Shown here one piece after another: positions 1 through 11,794 of a DNA stretch of 64,000 nt. This DNA is from Actinernus sp. WN-2022 (taxonomy: Eukaryota > Cnidaria > Anthozoa > Actiniaria > Actinernidae), in the NCBI GenBank assembly GCA_030867875.1, contig JAOWCC010000791.1, positions 117,194 to 181,193 of the forward strand, written 5' to 3'. A program made the position numbers and the translations under genes. The notes under the pieces are model-generated. The model was given only the letters and a program-made list of their open reading frames with translations. It did not search any database and was not told where the DNA came from. Positions within the stretch are counted from its first letter, which is position 1, and the number at the start of each line of letters is the position of its first letter.

Positions 1-556
1 TTTGTAAATTGTTTGTAAATGCAATTTAGGAGGCCCGTGGAACTTTGTAAATTGTTTGTAAATTGTTTGTAAATGCAATTTAGGAGGCCCGTGGAAGTTT
101 GTAAATAGTTTGTAACTTGTTTGTAAATGCAATTTAGGAGGCCCGTGGAAGTTTGTAAATAGTTTGTAAATTGTTTGTAAATGCAATTTAGGAGGCCCGT
201 GGAAGTTTGTAAATTGTTTGTAAATTGTTTGTGAATGCTATTTAGGAGGCCCGTGGAAGTCTGTAAATTGTTTGTAAATTGTTTGTAAATGCAATTTAGG
301 AGGCCCGTGGAAGTTCGTAAATAGTTTGTAAATTGTTTGTAAATGCAATTTAGGAGGCCCGTGGAAGTTTGTAAATAGTTTGTAAATTGTTTGTAAATGC
401 AATTTAGGAGGCCCGTGGAAGTTTGTAAATTGTTTGTAAATTGTTTGTAAATGCAATTTAGGAGGCCCGTGGAAGTTTGTGAATAGTTTGTAAATTGTTT
501 GTAAATGCAATTTAGGAGGCCCGTGGAACTTTGTAAATAGTTTGTAAATTGAGATT
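1..556. repeat. 54-bp satellite array, about 10 copies, cut by window start
   Basis: The unit AGGAGGCCCGTGGAA followed by two or three copies of TTGTAAATTGTT recurs every 54 bp (for example at 28, 82 and 136). Because 54 is a multiple of three, long open frames appear on the minus strand; these are artefacts. The A/T core is shared, in the opposite orientation, with the array at 6592-7620. The left boundary is outside the window. Confidence 0.95.
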
Positions 557-1784
557 GAAGTCATTTTTTTTTCAAATGTATGCAGTTTTATCTTTGAATT
601 CTAGCTAAATCAAGGTCAGCGTAATAAAAAGATAGGATATGGTTTACAATTTCCACAGTTGACTGCCACTTCCTATCCTTACTGTCAACCTCCTGTACGC
701 GGACACCTCCCGTAAGCGGACAGCTGTGGTGTAATTACAGTAGTGTAATTACAGCAATCCCACACAATCCTACACATGCAGTAGTAATAAAACAGCTAGG
801 TCAACAACTACATGTACAATAGGCGTCAAAATGTTCACGATTTAATAGTTATTCTTATAGAGCACATGCATCATAATTTAACCATGTGTTAGTTATTTAT
901 ATACATCTTTCAAACGATCTAAAGTTACTTACAGAACCGTATATTTCATAACTTTCTCCGGGAAAGAGGAACTTTGATGACTGGCTGAAACATTATGAGA
1001 TTTATGGAGACTGAAGTACAAATTACCAGTTGCGTGAGTTAGCCGGTGGTATATTTAAACTTGACAAGGAGGTACATGCTCATCGATATCAAGTGGACTC
1101 GTGAACTGATCCCAGGATGCATTGCTTTTCTAAAGACCGCTGACGTGCGGGCACAGCGCGCCATTTTGAAAACTAACGGCTTCGATTCGGCGGGACGACG
1201 TGCGATCTCTTGTGATCTCTTGGGTTCGATCTCTTGTATAATATGGCTTCCACACTGAGCAAAGGGTTTTCAAAACACATGTGAGATAAGAAAACTTAAA
1301 GGTAAGATTTGATCTTTCAATTGTTGTGGATTGTAACGAGAAAAGGGAATGTCGCGCTAGGTTATCATACTTTTAGTTCAGCTGTTGTTTTCAAACGGAT
1401 AATTTCGATTCATGCCTCATGGTCTTGACTGGTTCCGTCCTCCCAAGAGAGTACAGAGAGACACGTCTCTGTCGGGAGGAACGAACAGAAGAGACGGCTG
1501 AATTTCAGGCTAGGTCTTCATTATTTGAAAGCCTTTACCTTATCCATTTAATGACCAAATCCATGAGAGTACATTGTAACTCTTTAACGAAGGATCGAAC
1601 TACTGTTCGAAGACTGAAGAGAGTGAAATGCCTCACTTTTATAAAGACAGTGTCAGTGATATTTGTAAAACAGAAATTTCATTTATACAGCAAAAGGGTA
1701 TATTGCTTTTTAGAAGTGAAATTTCACGGGTTTATACATTGCAATTCAACCAAATTCAGTCACAGGCGACCCAAGCTGGTATCC
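557..1784. other. No gene seen
   Basis: Short open frames at 1046-1258 and 1419-1859 have no recognisable domain, and the second runs into a transposon end. Around 700-730 there is a short piece of dispersed repeat with the motif GTAAGCGGACA, also found near 6300 and 51240-51350. Confidence 0.5.
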
Positions 1785-1891
1785 GGTCGTTTCGCCTACG
1801 AGTCGTTTCGCCTACGGTCAGTTCGCCTACGTCTTGAGTCGATTCGCCTACGTATTTAAGGTCGATTCGCCTACGTATTAGGTCGATTCGC
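1785..1891 (+). repeat. Left terminal inverted repeat of the MULE
   Basis: It starts GGTCGTTTCGCCTACGAG and contains six units of the form GTCG(A/T)TTCGCCTACG with small spacing changes. It matches the reverse complement of 3902-4008. Confidence 0.9.
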
Positions 1892-2002
1892 AAATGTGTT
1901 ATATTCATATACTATATATAGCTGTATACTGTATAAATAAAGAATATATACTGTAGAAATAAAGAAATAAAAGATATAAAAACCAACTGTGCTATGACTC
2001 GG

Positions 2003-2575
2003 AATTGTGATAAATTTTCACTTTACAACTTATCTCAGTTCTAGACTACAACATACCCCGTAACTTTTATCATTTGAAAGCTTTTAATGCATACTTTCAC
2101 TGCGTTTTCAAGAGAGCATCTAAAATCATGGAAAATTTACTTCGACTCGGAATGGCGTCTCGGTTGCCTATGACGCCGAAGCCGAACTAAGTGATAAATT
2201 TTCACTTTACAACTTATCTCAGTTCTAGAGTCGTTCTAGACTACAACATACCCCGTAACTTATATCATTTGAAAGCTTTTAATGCATACTTTCACTGTGT
2301 TTTCAAGAGAGCATCTAAAATCATGGAAAATTTACTTCGACTCGGAATGGCGTCTCAGTTGTTATGACGCCGAAGCCGAACTAAGTGATAAATTTTCACT
2401 TTACAACTTATCTCAGTTCTAGAGTCGTTCTAGACTACAACATACCCCGTAACTTATATCATTTGAAAGCTTTTAATGCATACTTTCACTGCGTTTTCAA
2501 GAGAGCATCTAAAATCATGGAAAATTTACTTCGACTCGGAATGGTGTCTCAGTTGTTATGACGCCGATTCGTTGT
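2003..2575. repeat. Three tandem copies of a 184-194 bp unit
   Basis: Copies start near GATAAATTTTCAC at 2009, 2193 and 2387. Each ends with ATGACGCCGA. The second and third have an extra GAGTCGTTCTA. The array lies inside the MULE. Confidence 0.9.
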
Positions 2576-2649
2576 CAAGGGGTTTAGCGGTCTTGGAATG
2601 ATCTTGTTATTAGTGGCGATAAGCGGCAAACTGGGAGGGGGAGTTAATT

Positions 2650-2840
2650 TGAATTGAAGTCGATTTCAATGGAAGTGGTTTCAATAGAAATAACATTTGA
2701 ATGGAAGTGAATTTCAATGGGAGTGGTTTCAATGGAATTAACATTTGAATGGAAGTGAATTTCGATGGGAGTGGTTTCAATGGAATTAACATTTTAATGG
2801 AAGTGAATTTCGATGGGAGTGGTTTCAATGGAATTAAGGA
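2650..2840. repeat. 48-bp tandem repeat, about 4 copies
   Basis: The unit contains GAGTGGTTTCAATGGAATT and recurs at 48-49 bp spacing (2672, 2721, 2769, 2817). It lies inside the MULE directly upstream of the surviving transposase region. Confidence 0.85.
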
Positions 2841-2966
2841 GAAGGACTTTTTGTCTACAAGAAGGTAAACGTGGCTTCACAAAAAAAAAATAGTGAGTCA
2901 AAAAATGGAAAACAACGACATAACAGTGACCGATTATGAATGTTTTTCCCTTTTGTCTCGCCTTAG

Positions 2967-3768
2967 GTCTTGAAGAAGCTCATCCATCTGCTACCTGTCC
3001 AACCCTCAGTCCAGCGGGTCACCTTAGATTTCGAGACGGCCCTGTGGAAAGCCTTAAGGTCTGTTCTGCCAGCAGTGCAGCTTCAGGGCTGCGTTTTCCA
3101 CTGGACTCAGGCACTATGGAGGAAGGTTAGTTATCTGACATCATAAATTCATGAAAGGAGAGAACATAACAACATGGCGAAGTACTTAGTACTAAATGAA
3201 AACGTACTAAATTATAGTTATTTTCTTGTCAATAGGTACAAGAACTTGGCCTACAGGTTGCATTACACTGACGACAACGCTGTATACCAATACATTCGTA
3301 AGCTGATGGCCCTCCCATTTCTTCCACATCACGAGATTTCGCCGATGTTCGTGCGGCTCAGCCTACAGGCACAGAGTGAACCGCTCCGCGACCTCTTAAA
3401 GTATGTAAAGCGCCAATGGATTGACAGTAGCATCTTCTCCCCCAAGGACTGGAGTGTCTATAAGCAGCCGATTCGCACCAACAACGACATAGAAGGGTGG
3501 CACAACGCACTCAACAGACGTGCTGGTGGCCGATGCAGACTACCCCTTTATTCAATGATCGAGCTTCTCGACCGTGAGGCAAGACTGACCGCGGTCAACA
3601 TCAGGCTGGTTTCAGATCATAAACTGAAACGTATCCAAAGGAAAAAAATACCGGCAGCTGCAAGCCAAGCTGTTCGGGCAGTGGGAAATGTATGAAAATC
3701 GAGAAAAAACCGCTGCTCAACTTTTGAAGTTCTGCTCACGCCTCAATGGACCAGCACGTACACAGTGA
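2967..3768 (+). pseudogene. MULE transposase remnant (catalytic core and C-terminal part)
   Basis: Two exons can be read. The first, 2967-3125, follows TTAG and ends AAG|GTTAGT; it encodes VTLDFETALWKAL and GCVFHWTQALWRK, the MULE block with the second catalytic Asp and the GCxFH motif. The second starts at 3236 after TCAATAG with VQELGLQVAL, then needs a frame change to reach YIRKLMALPFLP and TNNDIEGWHNALNRR, the region holding the expected catalytic Glu. A second frame change in the A-run near 3645 gives the C-terminal tail KYRQLQAKLF ending at the TGA at 3766-3768. The first catalytic Asp and N-terminus are missing. With two frameshifts it cannot make an intact enzyme. Confidence 0.85.
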
Positions 3769-3901
3769 CTTAGCAAAATATAAATATAGCAACATATAAA
3801 TGCTTGTAAATATTTTAAAACTATAATAAAGAAGTTGGAAAAAATATGTTATTCCTTAGTTTTGTATTTAATAGTTATCTATACAAAGACTTAATACGTA
3901 G

Positions 3902-4008
3902 GCGAATCGACCTAATACGTAGGCGAATCGACCTTAAATACGTAGGCGAATCGACTCAAGACGTAGGCGAACTGACCGTAGGCGAAACGACTCGTAGGCG
4001 AAACGACC
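3902..4008 (-). repeat. Right terminal inverted repeat of the MULE
   Basis: Inverted copy of 1785-1891, containing GTAGGCGAATCGACC and GTAGGCGAAACGAC units. Confidence 0.9.
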
Positions 4009-4103
4009 GCAATTCGAAGGTAGTCGTTTTCCCATGTGTGGTCACAATTAGCGTTTATCATTATGACTAAAACACAGACTTAGCATTTACAATGTACAGT
4101 ATA

Positions 4104-4840
4104 ATGCACCTATCAGCGGCTTCCCCGAGGGGTCGACCCCCGTGGTAACCAGGGGGATTGTAAAAAGACAGAAACAATCTTGATGATTTCCCCCAGGGGT
4201 AGGGGAATCGTCCCTTTCAAAGTCCCCTGGTTAGGTCTTCCACGACCTACAATCCGCCGTGATTTTGCACGAAATGAGATCGAGGGAGCTGAATTGACTA
4301 CTGAACACTCTATTTTTAACAGAAATGTAACTTTATTAACACTTCAATGATATAAAAGTTAACAATTCTTGCTCGAGCAACATGCATTTTGTTTTAGCAT
4401 TAATGAATAAGAAAATTCGATATTTTGGCAAAACTAAACATAAAAAAGTTATGCTTCATATGTAATGATTTCATTTATGCCAAACTTGGTGACAGATGGT
4501 CAACAGATAACCCCAAAAGGATTGGATTTTAAAAGTCGTCCTTAAGCCCAAGTCAAGAATACTCGGCATCGAAATTCTACACTGGTCGTCTCGGTATATC
4601 TCATATCACGCTTTAACTCTCGTATTAATAAACAAGAAGGGACAATCTCCGTGGTTAGTTTCCCTGATGACAAAAACAATTTGAACAAATCCCCCACCCC
4701 AGTTTTCCAACCCTAAAACAAAGTCGAGCATTTCCCCGACCCCAGGGGCAATGTTTGCATTCAATCCTCCTGTATTCCCCCACATATCTCCGTGGTTACC
4801 CCGGGGGTCGACCCCACGGGGAAGCCGCTGATAGGTGCAT
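4104..4840. mobile_element. Non-autonomous DNA transposon with about 45-bp inverted ends
   Basis: Left end ATGCACCTATCAGCGGCTTC is matched in inverse at 4790-4840, with two or three mismatches over the next 25 bp (a GGGGTCGACCCC core). No transposase reading frame lies inside. Target duplication is not clear; TA-like bases flank both ends. Confidence 0.75.
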
Positions 4841-5244
4841 AAGCGCTTCGGTTCCTTGCTACGAACTTATTTTTGAAAAACATGTAGGAAGAATTGTCGT
4901 AAATCTTTGCAGAAGTTTTTAGCTGAGGATTCTACACTTTAGTCCAATGCTAATTCGGCCAATTGTGGAAAACTTTCATTCGCGGACCGGTATTGTTGAT
5001 CTGCGGTATTCTTCAGCAGTTATTCTCTGGAGTTGAACGAGTTAATGAGGCACTGAGGTGCGTGTAGTTCCGTGCGTGTATATTAATTACAACCTGGTAA
5101 AAGGCCATTTCAGCTTTTCTGGGCCCTGCATCTCTTTATTAAATTCAATGAAACACTGACTACCCTGAATTAAAGTTCTATATATTAACACTACCATTTT
5201 GAAATTTTATTTTAATTTAGCCCCCCTCCCCCTCCTAACCAATC

Positions 5245-5671
5245 TTAAATAGGGAATCTCGTCTGAAAAACGATGTTTTCTGTGAAATGATTGTTATGCA
5301 TGCCTAATTTAAATCTGTTTCTGTGTTTGTCTCCAGTAATTTTTATACTAGATATCATTTATGCATCTATTTTCCCGTCGATAAAACTCATTTAAATTTC
5401 CTGCGTGCTGCCATCTTGGATTTTATGACATCATAGTGTTGCCTCTATTGTCAGAAAACAATAGCTATTTTGTTGTGTAACAATAAGGGTAATACGGTGA
5501 CGTCATGATATCCAATATGGCAGCACACAGGTCATTTGAATGTGTTTTATCGACAGGAAAATGTGCATAAATGACAATCTAATGTATACAGGAGACACAC
5601 AGAAACAGACTTAGGCATGCATAACAATCATTTGACAGAAAACATCGTTTTTCAGACGAGATTCCCTTTAA
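5245..5671. mobile_element. Palindromic MITE with TTAA ends (piggyBac-like)
   Basis: It begins TTAAATAGGGAATCTCGTCT and ends with the inverse AGACGAGATTCCCTTTAA. The whole 427 bp folds back on itself around 5455. TTAA at both ends is the piggyBac target signature. A relative lies at 56810-57233. Confidence 0.75.
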
Positions 5672-6591
5672 AAACAAGACATGGAATTTAATTAAAGTGG
5701 CCTTAGGGACTGTATTTTATTCTTTAACATAACATTCCCCATGTGCCGTTTCATGTGTGCAATACTGAACAGTACTGTGATTTTGACATTTATGATTATG
5801 CTTGAACTCAAACATTTACGGGTGTACAGAAGAACATTCATAATTTAAGAGCTTGCTTTTTTTCATTAAATAAGCCCCCCTCTAATATCCCCCCTCTTAA
5901 AGGCCTAAACTTAATTAAGTCCCTGGGCGTTTACAATATATACAGGTAACATTTAGGGATGTAAATACATGTAAGAGCACTTCATCTGCTACTTTGCCAA
6001 TTACATGTAGGTTTCACTGGGTGTTTTTTAGAGACCCAGCAACCCTAGTAGCTATATAATTGAAGGGACTGCAGTGATGTAGTAATCCTTACTGGTCAAA
6101 TTTTAGGCCTGACAATCCAAACTGAAATAATATAATGTAAATTCTAGAAGTTCCCTACATAATGTTCTGATGTGCTGTTATTCCTACTTGCCAAAAAGAT
6201 CATAGAATGAAAGCAATCTACTAACCAAACACAACGTACCACTGGCTTTTGGCCAGTTGAGCACCCGTAGTGTCAAGCTGACTGCCATATACAGTCAACT
6301 CCCTCTAAGCGGACACCCTAAAAACCCATTCCCACTTAATCTCTGTATTTTGAACTCTATAAGCCGGACACCAAAATAGGTCCCATAGGTGTCTGCCTTG
6401 GAGAGAATTCACTGTACTTTAAAGTGTATTAGGAACCTTTGAAATTATGTAAGTACAAATGCTAGTACAAATACTGTTCAGAGAAATAATATACATGTAT
6501 TTAAAATAACAGTTTACGTCTTTCTTTTTCTATTTTTGTTCTGGGAAGTTTTATCAATCCCTCCCTGTTTACGTTTTCACCCCCCATCACT
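5672..6591. other. No gene seen
   Basis: AT-rich unique sequence with a short AAGCGGACACC repeat trace near 6310-6390. No coding signal or strong repeat was recognised. Confidence 0.5.
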
Positions 6592-7620
6592 ATGATATAT
6601 ACTCATTATTTACAAACACTTTACAAATTATGTCCTGCTAATTACAAACAATTTATAAATAATTGTGCCCTGCTAATTTACAAACAATTTTCAAACTGTG
6701 CCCTGCTAATTTACAAGCAATTTTCAAACTGTGCCCTGCTAATTTACAAGCAATTTACAAACTGTGCCCGGCTAATTTACAAACAATTTACAAAATGTGC
6801 GCTGCTAATTTACAAACAATTTACAAACTGCGCGCTGCTAATTTACAAACAATTTACAAACTGCGCTGCTAATTTACAAACAATTTACAAACTGTGCGCT
6901 GCTAATTTACAAACAATTTACAAACTGTGCGCTGCTAATTTACAAACAATTTACAAACTGTGCGCTGCTAATTTACAAACAATTTACAAACTGTGCGCTG
7001 CTAATTTTCAAACAATTTTCAAACTGTGCCCTGCTAATTTACAAACAATTTACAAACTGTGCGCTGCTAATTTACAAACAATTTACAAACTGTGCGCTGC
7101 TATTTTACAAACAATTTACAAACTGTGCCCTGCTAATTTACAAACAATTTACAAACTGTGCCCTGCTAATTTACAAACAATTTACAAACTGTCCGCTGCT
7201 AATTTACAAACAATTTACAAACTGTGCGCTGCTAATTTACAAACAATTTACAAACTGCGCTGCTAATTTACAAACAATTTACAAACTGTGCCCTGCTAAT
7301 TTACAAACAATTTACAAATTGTGCGCTGTTAATTTACAAACAATTTACAAACTGTGCGCTGCTAATTTACAAACAATTTACAAACTGTGCGCTGCTAATT
7401 TACAAACAATTTACAAACTCTGCGCTGCTAATTTACAAACAATTTACAAATTGTACTTTGTGCTCTGCTATTTTACAAACAATTTACAAAGTGTGCTCTG
7501 CCAATTTACAAACTATTTACAAAGATGGCCATATTTTACATACTTTGTAGATGTCCAATTTTCTTGTAAATTCAATTTACAGTCTATTTACAAACAATTT
7601 ACATGTTATTTACATAATAT
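6592..7620. repeat. 33-bp satellite array, about 29 copies
   Basis: The unit TGCGCTGCTAATTTACAAAC followed by AATTTACAAACTG recurs every 33 bp, with some 31-bp variants. The core ATTTACAAACAATTTACAAA is the reverse complement of the core of the array at 1-556. Because 33 is a multiple of three, several long frames look open but are not genes. Both edges degrade. Confidence 0.95.
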
Positions 7621-7645
7621 GGGAAAATGGAATGTTTTCCAGTGA

Positions 7646-8160
7646 AGAAAAAGAATTCAAAAAGGAAAAATGTCCTATTATAGTCTAATCAGTTATGAAA
7701 TAAACTCCATCACAAGAAAGAACACATCGAAATGAGTAAATTTACCAAGCTTGGTGACATTTCATTGGATATTTACCATGTGGTGAGCTTACAAGAGTCG
7801 CAGATATAAGAGTGTTTGTATATATGGAATTGGAAGGACGCCTTACCACATACACGTTAGCTAATACACGTCACAGGTTACTAGTCTCCAGGCCCCCAAA
7901 GGGAATTGAAAACTGACGGTCACATGTTGTGGTTCTCAACTTTGAAAATCACTGTTGAGTTTTAGCCTCCCATTTTTGGTTTAAGTTCTAAAGAATAGTT
8001 TAAAGTATCAATCAAAAAATTATATTTTTTTTGGGTTATAGGCACTTCAAGAATTATTTTTTTATAACAATTGACTGTCGTGAGAGCAATCATCCTGTAG
8101 ATGCTCAAGAAAACAGAACGCACTAGATGCAACAAGGGCTATTGTGTAATCGTGATACAG
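7646..8160. other. No gene seen
   Basis: AT-rich, no domain-coding frame. It may hold the intron before the EGF-like exon. Confidence 0.4.
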
Positions 8161-8339
8161 CTATTTCAAAAAGGTTGTCCCGGACAAGCGACATTCCCAG
8201 ACCGAAATGGATTGTGGGTATAACTGCAGCTGTAAGAACGGTGCCACATGTGTGAGAGTCCAGATCTACGATAAGTCAACAGCGCCTTACAGCTGTAAAT
8301 GTGCCACGTTGTTGATTGGATCCACATGCAAGCTATACG
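8161..8339 (+). CDS. Isolated EGF-like exon (partial gene)
   Basis: The open frame reads NCSCKNGATC, a stretch of 14 residues, then YSCKCATLLIGSTCK. This fits the last cysteines of an EGF-like domain (C-x5-C, C-x-C, C-x8-C). The frame ends at a good donor, TACG|GTAAGA. The start is uncertain: the AG at 8159-8160 keeps the frame open, while an in-frame stop lies just before it. The exon ends in phase 1, but the only candidate next exon (8765) is in phase 0, so the two do not splice directly. This may be a remnant, or an exon between them may be missing. Confidence 0.45.
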
Positions 8340-8764
8340 GTAAGAAATATGGATGGTTAATATATATAGTTGTAAATAGTAATGAATAAATTAATGTATA
8401 TCTATTAGCCCGGGTTTCTTTACTGCTAGAAATGATAAGCTTACATACTGCGAGGATTTCCTAAAAAAATAAACTGATAGAAATAAATATTACGACACAC
8501 TATTAATATATACTATATATTACCATAGACTATTAAATATTCCAATTTCGTGAACAAAATCCAAGCAGGTGATTGACAAATGACAGTGCTGTATTGGTGA
8601 CCACTGCATGCTGTGCGCTTAGTTGGAATATTAAAGGTAGAGCCTTTATGTTTGTGTTTTATTGACAAATTAAATACACCTTAAATACACCATATCTAAC
8701 CCTTAAAGTGCCAATGAAATGAAAAAAATGGATCCCGTTTTCATTTTATTTTATTAAATTCTAG

Positions 8765-8995
8765 GTTTCTCTTAATCATTTTGTGCAAATAAAAATCAAT
8801 ATGGAGAGCGCGAACAACACGTGTGCCGCCAAAGGTGATAATTGTAATTGCGATATTGATGACGGTACGTGGAAAGAAGATAGTGGAATGCTGACCGAGA
8901 AGAACGACTTGCCAGTGACACAGCTGAGATTTGATAACTCTGGTCATTCTTATGAAGATGGCTATCATACTTTGTGGAAGCTGAAATGCTGGTAA
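8765..8995 (+). CDS. Terminal exon of a fibrinogen-C-like / Caspr-like extracellular protein (partial)
   Basis: After the acceptor ATTCTAG at 8764 the frame encodes KGDNCNCDIDDGTW, DSGMLTEKNDLPVTQLRF and GYHTLWKLKCW followed by TAA. The paired-Cys NCxC motif, the DSG, the LPVTQL and the closing GKLxC-type end are characteristic of the C-terminal part of fibrinogen-like domains in contactin-associated-protein-like and many cnidarian secreted proteins. The N-terminal part of the domain is not found between the EGF-like exon and this one, so this is a fragment or the end of a rearranged gene. An AATAAA lies 134 bp after the stop. Confidence 0.6.
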   Translation, partial: VSLNHFVQIKINMESANNTCAAKGDNCNCDIDDGTWKEDSGMLTEKNDLPVTQLRFDNSGHSYEDGYHTLWKLKCW

Positions 8996-9128
8996 ACAAC
9001 AAGCGAAAAGGTGTCACGTGTTTACAACTACCAGAAAGCGATTTGGACTGGTTGTTGACATGACAATGGTTGAAGCAGTTAAACTTTTATCTTATCCGAT
9101 TAACGCCTTTGATCCACATGTGCAATTC

Positions 9129-9134
9129 AATAAA
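9129..9134 (+). promoter_or_regulatory. Possible polyadenylation signal
   Basis: AATAAA 134 bp downstream of the stop at 8993-8995, at a plausible distance for the fibrinogen-like exon. Confidence 0.35.
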
Positions 9135-9556
9135 GAAATACGAAGTAGCCTCACGTAGGGTTAGAGTGATTGTACAGTTATTACTCGTATTATAATACAA
9201 GCTAAGATATTTCTGTCGTCATTTGATTGGTTGACAGCAGTTTGGGTAACCAGTAACATTTCAGGTTGCAAACGGTGAAGTCTTCCCCAGTATTTCAGGT
9301 ATTACAAACCTATTCCATATATGGTAGCTTTTACCATATTTGGAAAACCGCAACCAGTGTTTCTTGAAAAGAAACAATGGCGGACATGTTTATTTGAAAG
9401 TGCGAAGGGAAAGTATTGGAAAAGCAAGCTTAAAGTTAACAAGAAAATATGCAGAACTGACAATTTAGAAAAGTGTAGAATCGTGTTGTTGACTGAGTTA
9501 CCAGTTGCAAAATCGGGTCATCGAACAAGCCGAAGTTTGGCCAGAAAATCCCCAGC

Positions 9557-10205
9557 CCGGCTACCCTGCGAGCAGAGGTTTCTCATGTCTCTGCCTTTCC
9601 TGTCGCCGAAAGAAACCTCTGCCACGAAACGATTGCTTTTCGTGTTGAGCATGCGCCACGGTATCTGGATTGCCATTGGCCGAAAAAAACGAGACGGTAA
9701 ACATTGTAGATTCATTGTAGATTTCAGATTGTCCATTTCCTATTGTTATAAACGGCAGTGGAGAAAATAAAAAGAATGTCCTTCTTCGAAGGTATAAATC
9801 AAAGCTTTCTTTAGGATAAATTAAGGTAGATTTATTGAACGGTAATTTCAAGGTCTTCTGTGCAGTTCAGCAAAATAAGAAGTAGTCAAAGCCGGAGTTT
9901 GAAGCCCGTTCGTATCAATCGTCGGCAAACAACAAACACGTGACGACATAAATAACGGCTGCAAAGGATACTGTGGGCTCTTGCAAAACCAGCGAAGATC
10001 GCCAAAAAGTCATGCCCGAGTGATATCAAACAGATAAAACCGGTTTGGTAACTGGATTATCACGTGGTTTACCTCCAAGATTTTGGAGGTTGCAAGTGCG
10101 CATGTTCAACGCGAAAAGCAATCGTTTCGTGGCAGAGGTTTCTTTCGGCGACAGGAAAGGCAGAGAGATGAGAAACCTCTGCTCGCCAGGGTACAGCCCG
10201 GCGAG
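9557..10205. mobile_element. Foldback element with about 100-bp inverted ends
   Basis: GAGCAGAGGTTTCTC through CATGCGC (9568-9657) is repeated in inverse at 10098-10187, with the outer GCCCGGCT part also matching. The open frame 9321-9770 overlaps the left arm and shows no domain. A further partial copy of the adjoining sequence (CATTGTAGATTTCAG) is at 10475-10515. Confidence 0.7.
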
Positions 10206-10588
10206 GTCCCCAGTATAAAGGAATCACACAACAATACTGAAACACTCCTTTATACTTAACTTGATGAAGAACTTTAAAAAAAAAAAAAAGGAAATGGACC
10301 ACATAAATGTGTACGTTTTCTATTTATTCATATCTTTTTTTAGCCTGTGTACAGCCGTCCGTCTCCCCTCAAAACTCGGGAAGGGACGTCTGTGCTACAC
10401 TGTCGTTAATCGTGTTCCGGCATAATTTTGCATAAATTACATCTCGATTTCCATTGGCCGAGAAACACTAGACGGTACACATTGTAGATTTCAGATTTTT
10501 CATTTCCTATTGTTAACAGCAATGGAAGAGACAAAGAGGGAGGACGCGCTGGGAAGCGGGGGAAATAAAATAAATTCCCTTCTTCGAT

Positions 10589-11291
10589 AGCCTATACACA
10601 GACCTCCGTAATCCCTTCAAAGGAAGGGATTTGGAGATCTTTCTTTCCTCGAGGAAGTGGAAGATTGGATGAATTCGTGAGTTTGAGAACCACGTGAACT
10701 TGAGGTTTGAGAAGTCGCGCTCGTAGCAACTCGCCTGACCGCCGAGGCTATTGATATTGCTTCTGGTTGATCGTCTCCCACAGCCATTCGCTTTGCAAAA
10801 AGAGCTCTTGAACATTGACTTTCTTTTCGTTTTGAAGAACTAGAAGATATCTGAAGAAGAATTTCGTTTGTTCCCTGCAAATTCTTTCAAACTTCCTAGG
10901 CACTTTCTGCATATATGTTGAGGCCGACTTTTCATTTGAAATTCGAGAGAATTAATTTCTTCCCAGACTTGAAATGCAGCAGTTCCATGAAAGAAATTCT
11001 TATCATTTTTTTCTCGATATTAACCGAGCACAGGACACAAAATGACATAGCAATTCGTCTTAATACAATCCCAAACCAGAGTGAATCGAGCTCGGATTTT
11101 CCCACGGAGCCAGAACTAAGGTCAACATAACCGCTAAGCCAATCAGCACCCGCTATGAGGCACCAGCCAATCAGCGACTGGTTACAACATTCCTGTAACT
11201 ATCCACGTGACCTAGAACACGATTAACTAATCCGTAGTACAGACCTCCTTTTCCTTCCTTTGAAGGGATTACGGAGGTCTGTGTACAGGCT
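10589..11291. mobile_element. Foldback MITE, about 40-bp inverted ends
   Basis: AGCCTATACACAGACCTCCG at 10589 is inverted as CGGAGGTCTGTGTACAGGCT ending at 11291. The similarity continues through CCTTCAAAGGAAGG. The interior has no recognisable protein. Confidence 0.75.
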
Positions 11292-11794
11292 AATCTTTTT
11301 TATGTTTATGCCTTTTCTGTCTGAGCATGACTTCGTTGGTTTTTGACCGAACACGATCAATGCAGTGCACGTGAGGACTGAGAGGATTGCACCTGAACAT
11401 TTCCTAGCTCGTATTACAAACATTTATTAGCATGGTTTGTACGTGATATTTGGCATAAATACTGATCACCGTTTGTCGAATAAATTTAACTTTAAGTGTG
11501 AGGATGTCGTTTCGTTTACGCCATTGCTTGTCAGTTTTTGTTTGCACTCAGTGTCATCAAAAGTGCTTATCATCATGTTGAGATTTTTGAGGAGCATCGA
11601 CAATTCTTAGGCTTCTCCTGGGTGCTAGACCGCGCACGGCAATTTTTTGTGCAGTGTTTTATCTATTGGCTTATCAACAGCTCCCTATCTCTTCACAAAA
11701 TAGCTAAGATCTTTAGTTGCTAAGTGGAGAGGTGATCATGAAGGTAAATCGGATCACTCACGCTATCTGGTAATTACGACTCGTTTCATGAAAA
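11292..11794. other. No gene seen
   Basis: Unique-looking AT-rich DNA without a coding signature. Confidence 0.4.

Larger units (their letters stand above)
1785..4008. mobile_element. Degenerate Mutator-like (MULE) DNA transposon
   Basis: The ends at 1785-1891 and 3902-4008 are inverted copies of each other over 107 bp with no difference that I can see. The interior carries a broken MULE-type transposase (2967-3768) and two internal tandem arrays that occupy the place where the N-terminal half of the transposase should be. Each end is itself a tandem series of TTCGCCTACG units. I do not see the 8-11 bp target duplication expected for MULEs: the flanks CTGGTATCC and GCAATTCGA differ. Clean ends with a dead transposase suggest the element could have been moved in trans. 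Confidence 0.8.

Noticed and set aside
238..564. 108-codon minus-strand open frame
   Set aside because: Same artefact in the 54-bp satellite.
1419..1859. 146-codon open frame
   Set aside because: It runs into the MULE end and shows no conserved domain or splice logic.
6592..7645. Long open frames (up to 224 codons) in this region
   Set aside because: They arise because the 33-bp repeat unit is a multiple of three and lacks stops in some frames. Composition is pure repeat with no domain.
9321..9770. 149-codon open frame
   Set aside because: Overlaps one arm of an inverted element; no domain recognised and low-complexity basic composition.
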